DNA of 59,301 nt from Clostridium saudiense (GTDB taxonomy: Bacteria > Bacillota > Clostridia > Clostridiales > Clostridiaceae). The notes under the pieces are model-generated. The model was not told the origin of the DNA, made no database searches, and saw only the letters and a list, made by a program, of their open reading frames with translations. Location: NCBI RefSeq assembly GCF_000577815.1, contig NZ_CBYM010000017.1:1-59301 (forward strand). The letters run 5' to 3'. Below are positions 35,062-42,204 of this stretch, in pieces. The position numbers were made by a program, and so were the translations under genes. Position 1 is the stretch's first letter, and each line of letters starts with the position of its first letter.

Positions 35062-35997
35062 TTATTTAAAGACTTTTGTACCCACAATGTAAAGACCTTT
35101 AGCAGTTGCCATTTGTGGTGCTTCTACTAAAGTACCATTATATATTTTCATTCTTTGAGTAGTTCCTCCACCAAAATAAATATCCATTTCTTCAGTATTA
35201 ACCCAATAACTATCAACTTCTTGAGCTACTTTTTCTGAAAGTATTCTGTATCCTTTTTCCTTTAATTTATCATAATCACCAGTATTACTATCTATTTCAA
35301 ATAACTCTTTAGATAAATTATATTTATCATTTAATTCTCTTTGCACATATTCAAGAGCTGTCTTATTTCCTAATTCAAGCGATTTAGATTTTTTATCATT
35401 AAACTTCATTCCCTTATCAAAGTATGTAAATTCTGTAGTTCTAAAACCTACAGTTACCATTCCAATAGGTTTATTAGTAGTTGTTCTATCTCTTAATTCC
35501 CAAAATAATGCTGCATCTGACTCTCTAAATATTGATATATCTTCTATGAAAACTTTCTTATAACATTTAGTTATATTATTCATTATCTTTACTGTTTTAC
35601 CCTTATAAGCTTCTATCACTTCTGTTAAAGTTCTTTTATTATAAGATTTATTTGGAACTCCTAATACAAGTTTAACACTATTAGCTACTGCTAACTTATC
35701 TAATAATGCATATAATAATTTTTCAGCAGTTAACGTAATCTTAGATTCCATATTATTAGAAGTTGGAGAATAACCTTCTACTTCAGCTAATATACCAGCA
35801 AAATATTCTTCTCCTTCAACTTCTAAATATATCGGATCTTTATAGTCATCAAAATCTATTTCTCTTCCTAGACTAACTATTGATTTAAAGCAACATTCAC
35901 TAGCTTCTCCATTGTAAACTGTATAACCTTTTGTATATCCACGCCCAATATCTGCTCCTATTATTTGAGATTCTTGATTAATAATATTTTTCTCCAT
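35062..35997 (-). CDS. parM: ParM-like actin-family plasmid segregation ATPase
   Basis: A 311-residue actin-like protein. Phosphate loop 1 is IIGADIGRGYTKGY. A variable region with YFAGILAEVEGYSP, then LVLGVPNKSY, follows. Phosphate loop 2 lies around GMVTVGFRTTEFTYFDKGM, and the adenine motif is DIYFGGGTTQRM. Filaments of such proteins push plasmid copies apart. The repeat cluster immediately upstream (36044-36192) is the expected centromere and also the promoter region, where ParR would autoregulate. Confidence 0.9.
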   Translation of the reverse strand: MEKNIINQESQIIGADIGRGYTKGYTVYNGEASECCFKSIVSLGREIDFDDYKDPIYLEVEGEEYFAGILAEVEGYSPTSNNMESKITLTAEKLLYALLDKLAVANSVKLVLGVPNKSYNKRTLTEVIEAYKGKTVKIMNNITKCYKKVFIEDISIFRESDAALFWELRDRTTTNKPIGMVTVGFRTTEFTYFDKGMKFNDKKSKSLELGNKTALEYVQRELNDKYNLSKELFEIDSNTGDYDKLKEKGYRILSEKVAQEVDSYWVNTEEMDIYFGGGTTQRMKIYNGTLVEAPQMATAKGLYIVGTKVFK

Positions 35998-36043
35998 TTT
36001 TACACCTCTTTTTTTATTTCCTAATTACTATATTTATATAGTA

Positions 36044-36192
36044 ACACATAAAAATTGTTATGTCAATGCTATATCAATTTTGCAACTAAAAATAATTGAT
36101 ATAGCATTGGTATATCAATTCAAATTCAAATATTAATTGTTATATCAATGGTATATCAATTTAATATATTTCAAAAATTGATATACCATTGT
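36044..36192. repeat. parC-like centromere repeats upstream of parM
   Basis: Four or more copies of a core like TGTTATATCAATGGTATATC and its inverse (TTGATATACCATTG, TTGATATAGCATTGG) cover the 150 bases between the RHH gene and parM. The half sites TATATCAAT and ATTGATATA alternate in orientation. This is the usual arrangement of a ParR-bound centromere overlapping the parM promoter. Confidence 0.75.
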
Positions 36193-36193
36193 T

Positions 36194-36691
36194 TTATAAA
36201 TTTTTTAAATATTGTTCTAAAGCAATATTTATTATTTCTCCAATAGTTTCATTGCTTTTATAAGATAATTTTTTTATCTCTTCATAAATTCCAGTATCTA
36301 TCCTAAATGATCTTACATCATTTATATTACTTCTCACTCCCGTAATATTACTTGTAATATTGTTTGAATTCTTTTTATTAATTAATGATAAAATTTCATC
36401 TAAATTATCTAATAATAATAATAGTCTTTCATTATTTACTTCATCTTTAAAATTCTTACTATCTTCTCTTTGGGTATTTGCTTCTTTTTTAGTAATATTA
36501 CTTGTAATATCATTTTGTAATACATACTGATTATCTATCTTTTTATATCCTAATCTAATAAGTCTTTTATGAATTACTCGTTCATTTTCTCCAAATGATT
36601 CTTTTTCGATTTTCACCATTGGTTTTCCATTATTCAACTCTTTATTTATAAATTCAACTATTTTTATTAAATTATTTCTGTTCCATTCCAT
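36194..36691 (-). CDS. RHH-type DNA-binding protein, candidate transfer regulator
   Basis: A 165-residue protein. The N terminus looks helical with a winged segment (ERVIHKRLIRLGYKK). The centre is polar with two copies of ITSNIT. The C terminus (VRSFRIDTGIYEEIKKLSYK, then ETIGEIINIALEQYL) is a convincing ribbon-helix-helix. The ITSNIT repeats are encoded by the palindrome GTAATATTACTTGTAATATT, and a related half-operator lies 15-31 bases upstream of the start codon. Autoregulation through that site is plausible. It lies between the ToxN-like toxin and the ParM centromere. Confidence 0.7.
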   Translation of the reverse strand: MEWNRNNLIKIVEFINKELNNGKPMVKIEKESFGENERVIHKRLIRLGYKKIDNQYVLQNDITSNITKKEANTQREDSKNFKDEVNNERLLLLLDNLDEILSLINKKNSNNITSNITGVRSNINDVRSFRIDTGIYEEIKKLSYKSNETIGEIINIALEQYLKNL

Positions 36692-36705
36692 TTTTACACC
36701 TCACA

Positions 36706-36722
36706 CTTACTTGTAATATTAC
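36706..36722. promoter_or_regulatory. Operator candidate TTACTTGTAATATTAC
   Basis: It lies just upstream of the RHH gene start and matches the copies inside that gene (36342, 36492) as well as those upstream of topB and pcfB. Confidence 0.5.
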
Positions 36723-36823
36723 ACTAATATTGTACCATTATTTTACATATAATTGTAAAAATAAGCGATTTATATATTAAATTAATATACAAATCGCTTA
36801 CCTATATATATCTTTATGAACTT

Positions 36824-37393
36824 TTAAATCTTTTCTTTTTTTTTATTATGTTCATCAGCTTTTTTTGAAGCATCTTTAACAATATCTTTTATTCCTACAG
36901 TTTTTGTTACTGCTGCTTCTCTAATATCTGAATTATATTCTAAAGCTTTTTTTTCTATAAGTTCAAAATTAACACATCTTTTAGCTATAAAGCTTCTTCC
37001 ACTTATAACCTTATTATATAATTTATTAGCTTTATTTTTAATTACATCTTCATTTTTATTTATAAATCTTATTTGCTTTGTTAATAATATTGAATATTTA
37101 CGATTATGTCTTTCTTCAAAATTATACTCTACTATATTTTCTTTATGTACTGGTATCATATTATTTAAATTTATAACACCTAAATCTCCATTCTCCAATT
37201 TAAAAAAATCTATATTATTCTTCATAGATTTATGTTTTTCTTTAGGTGATGCCAACGGAGCTATATAATTCATCCCATTAACTTCTAATAATATCCCTAT
37301 ATATGGACGTGATTCATTTTTATTATCTCTAATATTATCATCAAATTTCTTTAGATAATTTATATAATCCTCTTTAACTATATATATTCTCAT
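36824..37393 (-). CDS. ToxN/AbiQ-family type III toxin endoribonuclease
   Basis: About 189 residues. RIYIVKEDYINYLKKFDDNI, RPYIGILLEVNGMNYIAPLA, SPKEKHKSM and LGVINLNNMIPV follow the ToxN/AbiQ pattern residue for residue in order. These toxins are RNases held inactive by a repeat RNA. Three 37-base repeats and a terminator lie immediately upstream, the classical toxI-terminator-toxN layout. The protein has an extra C-terminal tail (IKDIVKDASKKADEHNKKKE), not part of typical ToxN, that matches the ends of three other plasmid proteins. The ATG at 37393 is preferred because GGGGAG is well spaced from it. Role: plasmid maintenance or phage abortive infection. Confidence 0.9.
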   Translation of the reverse strand: MRIYIVKEDYINYLKKFDDNIRDNKNESRPYIGILLEVNGMNYIAPLASPKEKHKSMKNNIDFFKLENGDLGVINLNNMIPVHKENIVEYNFEERHNRKYSILLTKQIRFINKNEDVIKNKANKLYNKVISGRSFIAKRCVNFELIEKKALEYNSDIREAAVTKTVGIKDIVKDASKKADEHNKKKEKI

Positions 37394-37410
37394 TCCCATT
37401 CTCCCCTTAT

Positions 37411-37443
37411 AAAAAAAAAGTAATCAATTTTGATTACTTTTTT
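37411..37443 (-). terminator. Terminator between ToxI repeats and the toxin gene
   Basis: AGTAATCAAAATTGATTACT followed by at least eight T residues on the minus strand. In type III systems such a leaky terminator keeps antitoxin RNA in excess over toxin mRNA. Confidence 0.9.
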
Positions 37444-37445
37444 CA

Positions 37446-37562
37446 CTCTTTTAGTTTCTCGCTTACTGGTGGAGATTCACCGCTCTTTTAGTTTCTCGCT
37501 TACTGGTGGAGATTCACCGCTCTTTTAGTTTCTCACTTACTGGTGGAGATTCACCGCTCTTT
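37446..37562 (-). ncRNA. ToxI-like antitoxin RNA, three 37-nt tandem repeats
   Basis: Units at 37446-37482, 37483-37519 and 37520-37556, then a partial fourth (CTCTTT). The units are identical except for one G-to-A change in the third. On the minus strand each contains CGGTGAATCTCCACCAG, able to form a small GGTG/CACC hairpin, followed by an A-rich linker. No spacers are present, so this is not a CRISPR. Position upstream of a ToxN-like gene, behind a promoter and before a terminator, identifies it as the antitoxin RNA. Confidence 0.9.
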
Positions 37563-37597
37563 ATACTGATTTATAATCATTATATTCTATATAATAT

Positions 37598-37626
37598 ATT
37601 ATACCATTCTGCATATAAATATTCAA
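37598..37626 (-). promoter_or_regulatory. Promoter of the type III toxin-antitoxin operon
   Basis: TTGAAT, a 17-base spacer and a perfect TATAAT on the minus strand. The predicted start near 37591 is about 30 bases before the first ToxI repeat in transcription order. Confidence 0.75.
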
Positions 37627-37706
37627 CTACATTGTACTTTTATTTATGCCTTTATATAAAGATAACCAATGATCCTAATAACTAATGATTTTTGTATAAG
37701 ATTAAT

Positions 37707-39278
37707 TTATCTCTCTTTTTCTTTCTCTTTAGTTAAGTCGATTTTTTCTTGTATTATATTTTCTATTTTACTATTAGCCTTTCTTATACTTTCTAATCTT
37801 TTTTCTATATTTTTAAATTCATTACCTAATAATGAAATTTCTTCTTTTTGTTCAATTATTTTTTCTTTTAACTTATCTATACTAACGTTTGTATTTATAC
37901 CCAAGTTTTCTAGTTTTTCTTTAGCATGAAGGAACATTAATATCTCATTTTCATGTTTTTTATATCCCCCAAATATAGTTTTCTTATTTCCATGTTTCTC
38001 GTAAATTTCTTTATAATTATTGTATGTTATCAAATATTTAGATACTTGATTAAATTTAGCGTTCTTATTTTCTAATTCTTTAATAATATTAATTAATTCA
38101 TCTTTCTTATTTAATACTTCTTGTACTTTACCATCAAATTCATTTCTATTTGATATATTTTCTTTTCTTAATAGAACTATTGCATTTGCAAGCTCTTTAA
38201 CATCTCTTATCTTATTTCTTCTGATAGTAAATACATTTTCATCAATTTTAACATCTTCAACTTTAATATCATTAGATTTTTTATCTTGACTAGTAAAGTA
38301 ATTATTTATTTCTTTACCAGTTAATATTTCTTCTTTTTCCCCTGAAGAATCTATAAATTTATATTCATTTTTTGATAATGTTACTTTACATTCAAACTCA
38401 TTAATCCAATTACATTCTGATTTATTTATAAATATATAGTTTTCACTTCCTGGCACTCTAACAAAATAATTATTTTCATTTTGATTAATAATAATATCTT
38501 TATTAATTATTATCTCTTTAGCCTTGTGATTTTCATTAATTCTATTTTCTATAGCTTCTTTAGTATATTCTTCACCTATAGTTTTTCCTCTGCAAAATCT
38601 TTGCTGATTAGGTGCTTTAAATGCTATATATTTTCCTTCCTTTATTTCAAACCCTCTATTAATCATTTCAGTTTTTAATTCATCAAATGACTTAACTTTA
38701 TCTATTAATTCATCAAGAGTATCTTTAATGTAAGCTTTCCAACTTGTACCCTTTTTATTCTCCAACCATTCTTTATAATGCTTACCTTTTCCTTTAGGAT
38801 TTTCTACAATACTTAATCCATTTTCTTTACATAGTTCATCACTTATTTCTCTAATTTCTTTAAAAGTATCTTTATTGCAATTAAACTTTCTATAGGTCGC
38901 ATAACTATAAGCATTAAAAATAATATGATTATGAATATGCCCTTTATCTATATGCGTTGCAACTACATACTCATATTTTTCATCTGTTAATTTCTTTGCT
39001 AATTCTTCACCAATTCTATGAGCTTCTTCAGGAGTTATTTTATCTTTTCTATCAAAAGATTGTATCATATGATAAGCTAAATTGTTTGATTTTTTACTAT
39101 AATCTCCTATCACTTCTTTACAAGTTTCTTCTGTCATTTTAAACTCTAAATATGCAGTTTCAGGGGCACAATTTCCCCCACTTACTAATAATTTTCCATC
39201 AGTTTTGCTTTCATCCATTATATAATCTAATGCTTTTTTTAATGTTGACTTGATAGATTTGATTTTAGTAACTGCCAT
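37707..39278 (-). CDS. MOBP-type relaxase
   Basis: A 523-residue relaxase of the PF03432 family. The N terminus MAVTKIKSIKSTLKKALDYI and NLAYHMIQSFD precede motif III ATHIDKGHIHNHIIFNAYS, whose three His coordinate the metal. The C-terminal third (~370-523) is coiled coil. It nicks oriT and pilots the strand into the recipient through the coupling protein. It overlaps the mobC gene by 40 bases, and oriT lies just beyond mobC. The active-site Tyr cannot be named with certainty; Y19 is a candidate. Confidence 0.95.
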   Translation of the reverse strand: MAVTKIKSIKSTLKKALDYIMDESKTDGKLLVSGGNCAPETAYLEFKMTEETCKEVIGDYSKKSNNLAYHMIQSFDRKDKITPEEAHRIGEELAKKLTDEKYEYVVATHIDKGHIHNHIIFNAYSYATYRKFNCNKDTFKEIREISDELCKENGLSIVENPKGKGKHYKEWLENKKGTSWKAYIKDTLDELIDKVKSFDELKTEMINRGFEIKEGKYIAFKAPNQQRFCRGKTIGEEYTKEAIENRINENHKAKEIIINKDIIINQNENNYFVRVPGSENYIFINKSECNWINEFECKVTLSKNEYKFIDSSGEKEEILTGKEINNYFTSQDKKSNDIKVEDVKIDENVFTIRRNKIRDVKELANAIVLLRKENISNRNEFDGKVQEVLNKKDELINIIKELENKNAKFNQVSKYLITYNNYKEIYEKHGNKKTIFGGYKKHENEILMFLHAKEKLENLGINTNVSIDKLKEKIIEQKEEISLLGNEFKNIEKRLESIRKANSKIENIIQEKIDLTKEKEKER

Positions 39279-39568
39279 ACCTGTTCAAGCTCTCCTTTTA
39301 ACTCTTTTATATCATCTTCATAAATTCTATTTGTTTCATTTGTTCTTTTAGCAATTTGATTTATATTAACCCCAATTTTATTAATCTCTTTAATTAAATT
39401 TTTTATTGTAGTATAATCCGTTTTAACTACATAACCATCTATTAACATCTTTCTTGCATATGCCCCAAAGTTATCTGTTCCTAACTGTTTCATTTTTTCT
39501 TTTATCATTTTATCTTCTTCTTCGTTCACTCGAAAAAATTTCTGTATATCTCTTTTTCTATTAACCAT
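39239..39568 (-). CDS. MobC-like relaxosome accessory protein
   Basis: A 109-residue protein: KKD/E-rich start, FFRVNEEEDKMIKEKMKQLG, then FGAYARKMLIDGY and an I-N-x-I-A helix (IKEINKIGVNINQIAKRTNE). This is the ribbon-helix-helix MobC/PF05713 pattern. Such proteins bind oriT near nic and help the relaxase open the strands. It is the first gene left of oriT and is translationally coupled to the relaxase. Confidence 0.9.
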   Translation of the reverse strand: MVNRKRDIQKFFRVNEEEDKMIKEKMKQLGTDNFGAYARKMLIDGYVVKTDYTTIKNLIKEINKIGVNINQIAKRTNETNRIYEDDIKELKGELEQVWQLLKSNLSSQH

Positions 39569-39586
39569 AATTTATAATTCCTTTCT

Positions 39587-39725
39587 AAAAAATAAATCAT
39601 ATATGATTTATTCTATTCGGGGGTTTGGGGGTATCCCTCAACAAGTAATTTTAAAATTAAGGTTTCCTTATATTTTAAAATTAAAGTGATGTGGCTATCC
39701 ACTCACTATGCTTGCTACCCTTCTC
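39587..39725 (+). other. Predicted origin of transfer (oriT)
   Basis: The gene-free stretch upstream of mobC holds a perfect 22-bp palindrome (39591-39612, AATAAATCAT/ATGATTTATT), two direct repeats of ATTTTAAAATTAA (39650 and 39673), and an inverted repeat AGTGATGTGG/CCACTCACT (39685-39707). This is followed on the plus strand by ATGCTTGCTACCC. An inverted repeat just 5' of the nick is typical of MOBP origins. The likely nick lies near 39712-39717 on the plus strand, so the right-hand side would be transferred first. The exact nick is a guess. Confidence 0.7.
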
Positions 39726-39763
39726 TATATCTCTTATTATACTTTTTAGGAAAAAGCATTTCA

Positions 39764-39800
39764 ACAAAAAAGACTAGTAATTTTTTTACCAGTCTTTATC
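39764..39800 (-). terminator. Terminator of the leading-region methyltransferase gene
   Basis: AAAGACT pairs with AGTCTTT around a long AT loop, followed by six T residues on the minus strand, eight bases past the stop at 39808. Confidence 0.75.
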
Positions 39801-39807
39801 TTTATAT

Positions 39808-40695
39808 TTATACTAATTGCCATACTCCTCGTTCTATATTTACGAAAATATTAGGATATATCTGCAATGTTTGTCTTATCTTAGCTTTCCAATTTGGATT
39901 ATTATATGTCTTCTTATATCCTTCTAAACTCTTATATAACTTCTCTAAATTTACCCTTCCCCCTAAACTTTCAATTGTTGAAGCAACAAGGTCTTTCCAA
40001 GTAACCTTTAAACTATCTCTTAAATCCATTTTTCCCCTTTTTGTAATCATATAATCTAAAATTAAAGGCTCATCTTTTCTAAGTATTAAACAATATTCAT
40101 GTGATATTTTTATAAAATTTTCATTAAAATATTTTCTATGATTGCTCATACAATTATGTTGTTCTTTAATTACTATTTGCTCTACAGTTCCTAATTTATT
40201 CATATCCAAAAGCATTGAATATAATTTATGATTCTTTTTTACATCAGCCATCAATATTGCCATTCTTCCTCCAACTTTCAAACTCGCATATTGTTTTGAT
40301 AGGCAATAATTAATAGCTTTTATAAACTCTTGATAATCTTTAATATGAGATAAATCATTTTTCAAAGGTGTATCTCCATACATATGACCACTATACTTAA
40401 TAATATCCCAATAAGGTGGATGCCAATATATAAAATTATTTCTTTCTTTAATATCATTTTCTATTAAATCAAATTTTGTTTCTTCTCCTTTCAATCCATT
40501 TAAATCATAACAATTAGTTATTATTCCTAGTTTTTTTCCTACATCAGCAGTTGTAAAACTTCCACTCATATAATCACTTATTTCATCAAATTTATAAATT
40601 TTATGTAGGTCAATTAATAATTTTCCTGTTGCATTTCCCCTATATTTATTATCTCCATATTCCCCTCTAGTTGGATAAGAAACTATACTATTCAT
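39808..40695 (-). CDS. Orphan DNA methyltransferase-like protein with C-terminal winged helix
   Basis: A 295-residue protein. DYMSGSFTTADVGKKLGI corresponds to the AdoMet-binding D-P-x-x-GSGTT motif. WHPPYWDIIKYSG corresponds to the catalytic D/N/S-PPY motif, here with His in the first position. The C terminus (~225-295, WKDLVASTIESLGGRVNLEK, then NPNWKAKIRQTLQ) looks like a HARE-type winged helix. There is no restriction gene nearby. It is the first gene right of oriT, the classical place for antirestriction functions, so it may methylate the incoming plasmid. The His substitution leaves activity open. Confidence 0.78.
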   Translation of the reverse strand: MNSIVSYPTRGEYGDNKYRGNATGKLLIDLHKIYKFDEISDYMSGSFTTADVGKKLGIITNCYDLNGLKGEETKFDLIENDIKERNNFIYWHPPYWDIIKYSGHMYGDTPLKNDLSHIKDYQEFIKAINYCLSKQYASLKVGGRMAILMADVKKNHKLYSMLLDMNKLGTVEQIVIKEQHNCMSNHRKYFNENFIKISHEYCLILRKDEPLILDYMITKRGKMDLRDSLKVTWKDLVASTIESLGGRVNLEKLYKSLEGYKKTYNNPNWKAKIRQTLQIYPNIFVNIERGVWQLV

Positions 40696-40731
40696 TTTTA
40701 AAATCTCCTTTTATTTTTTTATTATTTAAGA

Positions 40732-40757
40732 AAAGGTGTTCCCGAGGAACACCTTTT
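40732..40757. repeat. GTGTTCC-type palindrome
   Basis: AAAGGTGTTCCCGAGGAACA continuing CCTTT, a perfect stem between the methyltransferase and the 40763-41056 gene. Confidence 0.75.
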
Positions 40758-40762
40758 TAAAT

Positions 40763-41056
40763 TTAGTATTCTTCAGGAAGTAAGATAGTTATTAATAAAC
40801 TCTTTATTGAATAATCATACTCACTCATAATCCAAATTTTATGTCCATTTATCATATAGACTCCCATAAATCTATCTTCATATTTTGAATTAGGATTTTT
40901 TAATAATTCATTTTGAAATTCTTTATCCTCATTACATAAAATTCCCCAATCATCAGAATGGAATTTTAATAAAGCTGACATTAAATCTTTGTCTTTAAAT
41001 TCCCCACTTTCAATTAAATAATTAACTCCATTTGTCATAACTACTCTCAATTTCAT
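40763..41056 (-). CDS. Small conserved plasmid protein
   Basis: A 97-residue protein; the ATG at 41056 is used, with AAAGG eight bases upstream. FHSDDWGILCNEDKEFQNEL, YMINGHKIWIMSEYDYS and the closing TILLPEEY match a small family that I remember from conjugative elements of many bacteria, always of about 100 residues and without known function. It lies directly downstream of hairpin element copy 1 in the leading region, so it should be among the first genes expressed after transfer. Confidence 0.75.
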   Translation of the reverse strand: MKLRVVMTNGVNYLIESGEFKDKDLMSALLKFHSDDWGILCNEDKEFQNELLKNPNSKYEDRFMGVYMINGHKIWIMSEYDYSIKSLLITILLPEEY

Positions 41057-41075
41057 AAATAGCACCTTTCCTTTC

Positions 41076-41290
41076 TTGTTGTTTGTTTTTTTTGTTGAGC
41101 CTAAGACTACATATTGGAGTGAGTTGTAAAGGAAAATGGAATAAAAAATTTTGGCTGCTATTCCTGGTAAGGATCATAGCCGACAAAAATTTTTATGGAA
41201 TGGCTTTACAACTTGAACGGAAATATGATAGGCTGGTGCTTCAAAAAAAACATAAAAATAAAAAAGAAGTCCCTAAGGACTTCTTACCTT
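41076..41290 (+). repeat. Leading-region hairpin element, copy 1 (short form)
   Basis: About 215 bases, whose start lies about 20 bases upstream of the 40763-41056 gene. On the plus strand AGCCTA/TAGGCT, CATATT/ATATG, GTTGTAAAG/CTTTACAAC and an A/T stem build one long hairpin with ATGGAAT facing ATGGAAT in the middle. The apical part (GCTAT-TCCT-AGGA-ATAGC) differs from copies 2 and 3 but still pairs. An AAGAAGTCC/GGACTTCTT stem at the right end forms a terminator for minus-strand transcripts. Confidence 0.85.
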
Positions 41291-41299
41291 TTTGATTTA

Positions 41300-41503
41300 T
41301 TAGACTAATAATTTAAAATCAATCCAATCACCAAACATATTACTTATATCGTCTATAGCTTCATTAATAGAATTATATTTATAACTTCTTTCATTTTTAA
41401 AATTTATATACCACCAACTGCTCTTATAATATTCAACTTCTATAAATACAAGTTCATTTTTAATAGAATTTCTTGCTCTAAATTCACAAATTTTTTTTCT
41501 CAT
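41300..41503 (-). CDS. Hypothetical 67-aa protein
   Basis: A 67-residue protein from the ATG at 41503, which follows GGAAGG; the upstream ATG at 41539 lacks a site. Aromatic-rich beta-like centre (LVFIEVEYYKSSWWYINF) and helical end (EAIDDISNMFGDWIDF). No family is recognised. Its product is small enough to be a DNA-mimic or inhibitor type of leading-region protein, but the sequence is not notably acidic. Confidence 0.6.
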   Translation of the reverse strand: MRKKICEFRARNSIKNELVFIEVEYYKSSWWYINFKNERSYKYNSINEAIDDISNMFGDWIDFKLLV

Positions 41504-41526
41504 AATATTACCTTCCTTAACTATAC

Positions 41527-41634
41527 TTAATCTCTCCAATATTTTTTCTTATATCTATGAAGTCCTTCAAAAGTCATTGTTTCATTTACTTTATCACAAT
41601 ATTCTTTATAGGTTAAAAGTACATATATACTCAT
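41527..41634 (-). CDS. Small 35-aa protein
   Basis: ATG at 41634 after AAAGGAGAATAG, encoding SIYVLLTYKEYCDKVNETMT then FEGLHRYKKKYWRD. It is short, basic and aromatic. It lies 23 bases upstream of the 41300-41503 gene in the same direction. No function is assigned. Confidence 0.5.
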   Translation of the reverse strand: MSIYVLLTYKEYCDKVNETMTFEGLHRYKKKYWRD

Positions 41635-41720
41635 TTCTATTCTCCTTTACTTTAGGCAAACAATGAGTTATAATCTTATTGTGAGTAAGGGTGTAACTTC
41701 ATTGTTATGCCTTTTTTTAT

Positions 41721-42155
41721 TTATACAATTCCTTTTTCTTTTAAACTTGTATAATCATCACCAATTATTAAATGGTCTAATAATTTAATTCCTAATAAAT
41801 CCCCTCCGTCCTTAATTCTTCGTGTTATTGAAATATCTTCTTTACTTGGTGTAGTGTCGCCACTTGGGTGATTATGTGCCAGTATTATACTTGCAGCATT
41901 ACTTAGAATAGCAGGTTTAAAAACTTCTCTTGGGTGAACCACACTAGCATTTAATGAACCTATACATATAGTGCTTATAGATGTTATTTTATTTTTAGTA
42001 TCTAGTGTTAATAATACTAAATGCTCTCTATCAACTCCATCTAAGTATTCAGATACTATTTTATAAACATCTTTAGGTGAACCAATATTCTTATTATCCA
42101 CAAGCATACTTTTTACTTTTTCCATCTTGATAGTTACAATATTAATTCTGTTCAA
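41721..42155 (-). CDS. RadC-like JAB-domain protein
   Basis: A 144-residue protein of the RadC/JAMM family: HLVLLTLDTKNKI, then GSLNASVVHPREVFKPAILSNAASIILAHNHPSGDTTPSKED with the metal-binding His-x-His and Asp, and HLIIGDDYTSLKE at the end. It lacks the N-terminal helix-hairpin-helix region of full RadC. Short RadC proteins are widespread in mobile-element leading regions, with unknown biochemical role. The TTG at 42155 follows AAAGGAATTG; the internal ATG at residue 11 has no site. Hairpin element copy 2 is directly upstream. Confidence 0.92.
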   Translation of the reverse strand: MNRINIVTIKMEKVKSMLVDNKNIGSPKDVYKIVSEYLDGVDREHLVLLTLDTKNKITSISTICIGSLNASVVHPREVFKPAILSNAASIILAHNHPSGDTTPSKEDISITRRIKDGGDLLGIKLLDHLIIGDDYTSLKEKGIV

Positions 42156-42204
42156 AAAATCAATTCCTTTCTTTTTAAATTAACACCCTGGTTTAAAATC
42201 CCAT

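Noticed and set aside
37446..37562. Tandem 37-bp repeats as a CRISPR array
   Set aside because: The units are contiguous with no spacers and lie in front of a ToxN-like gene; they are the antitoxin RNA of a type III system.
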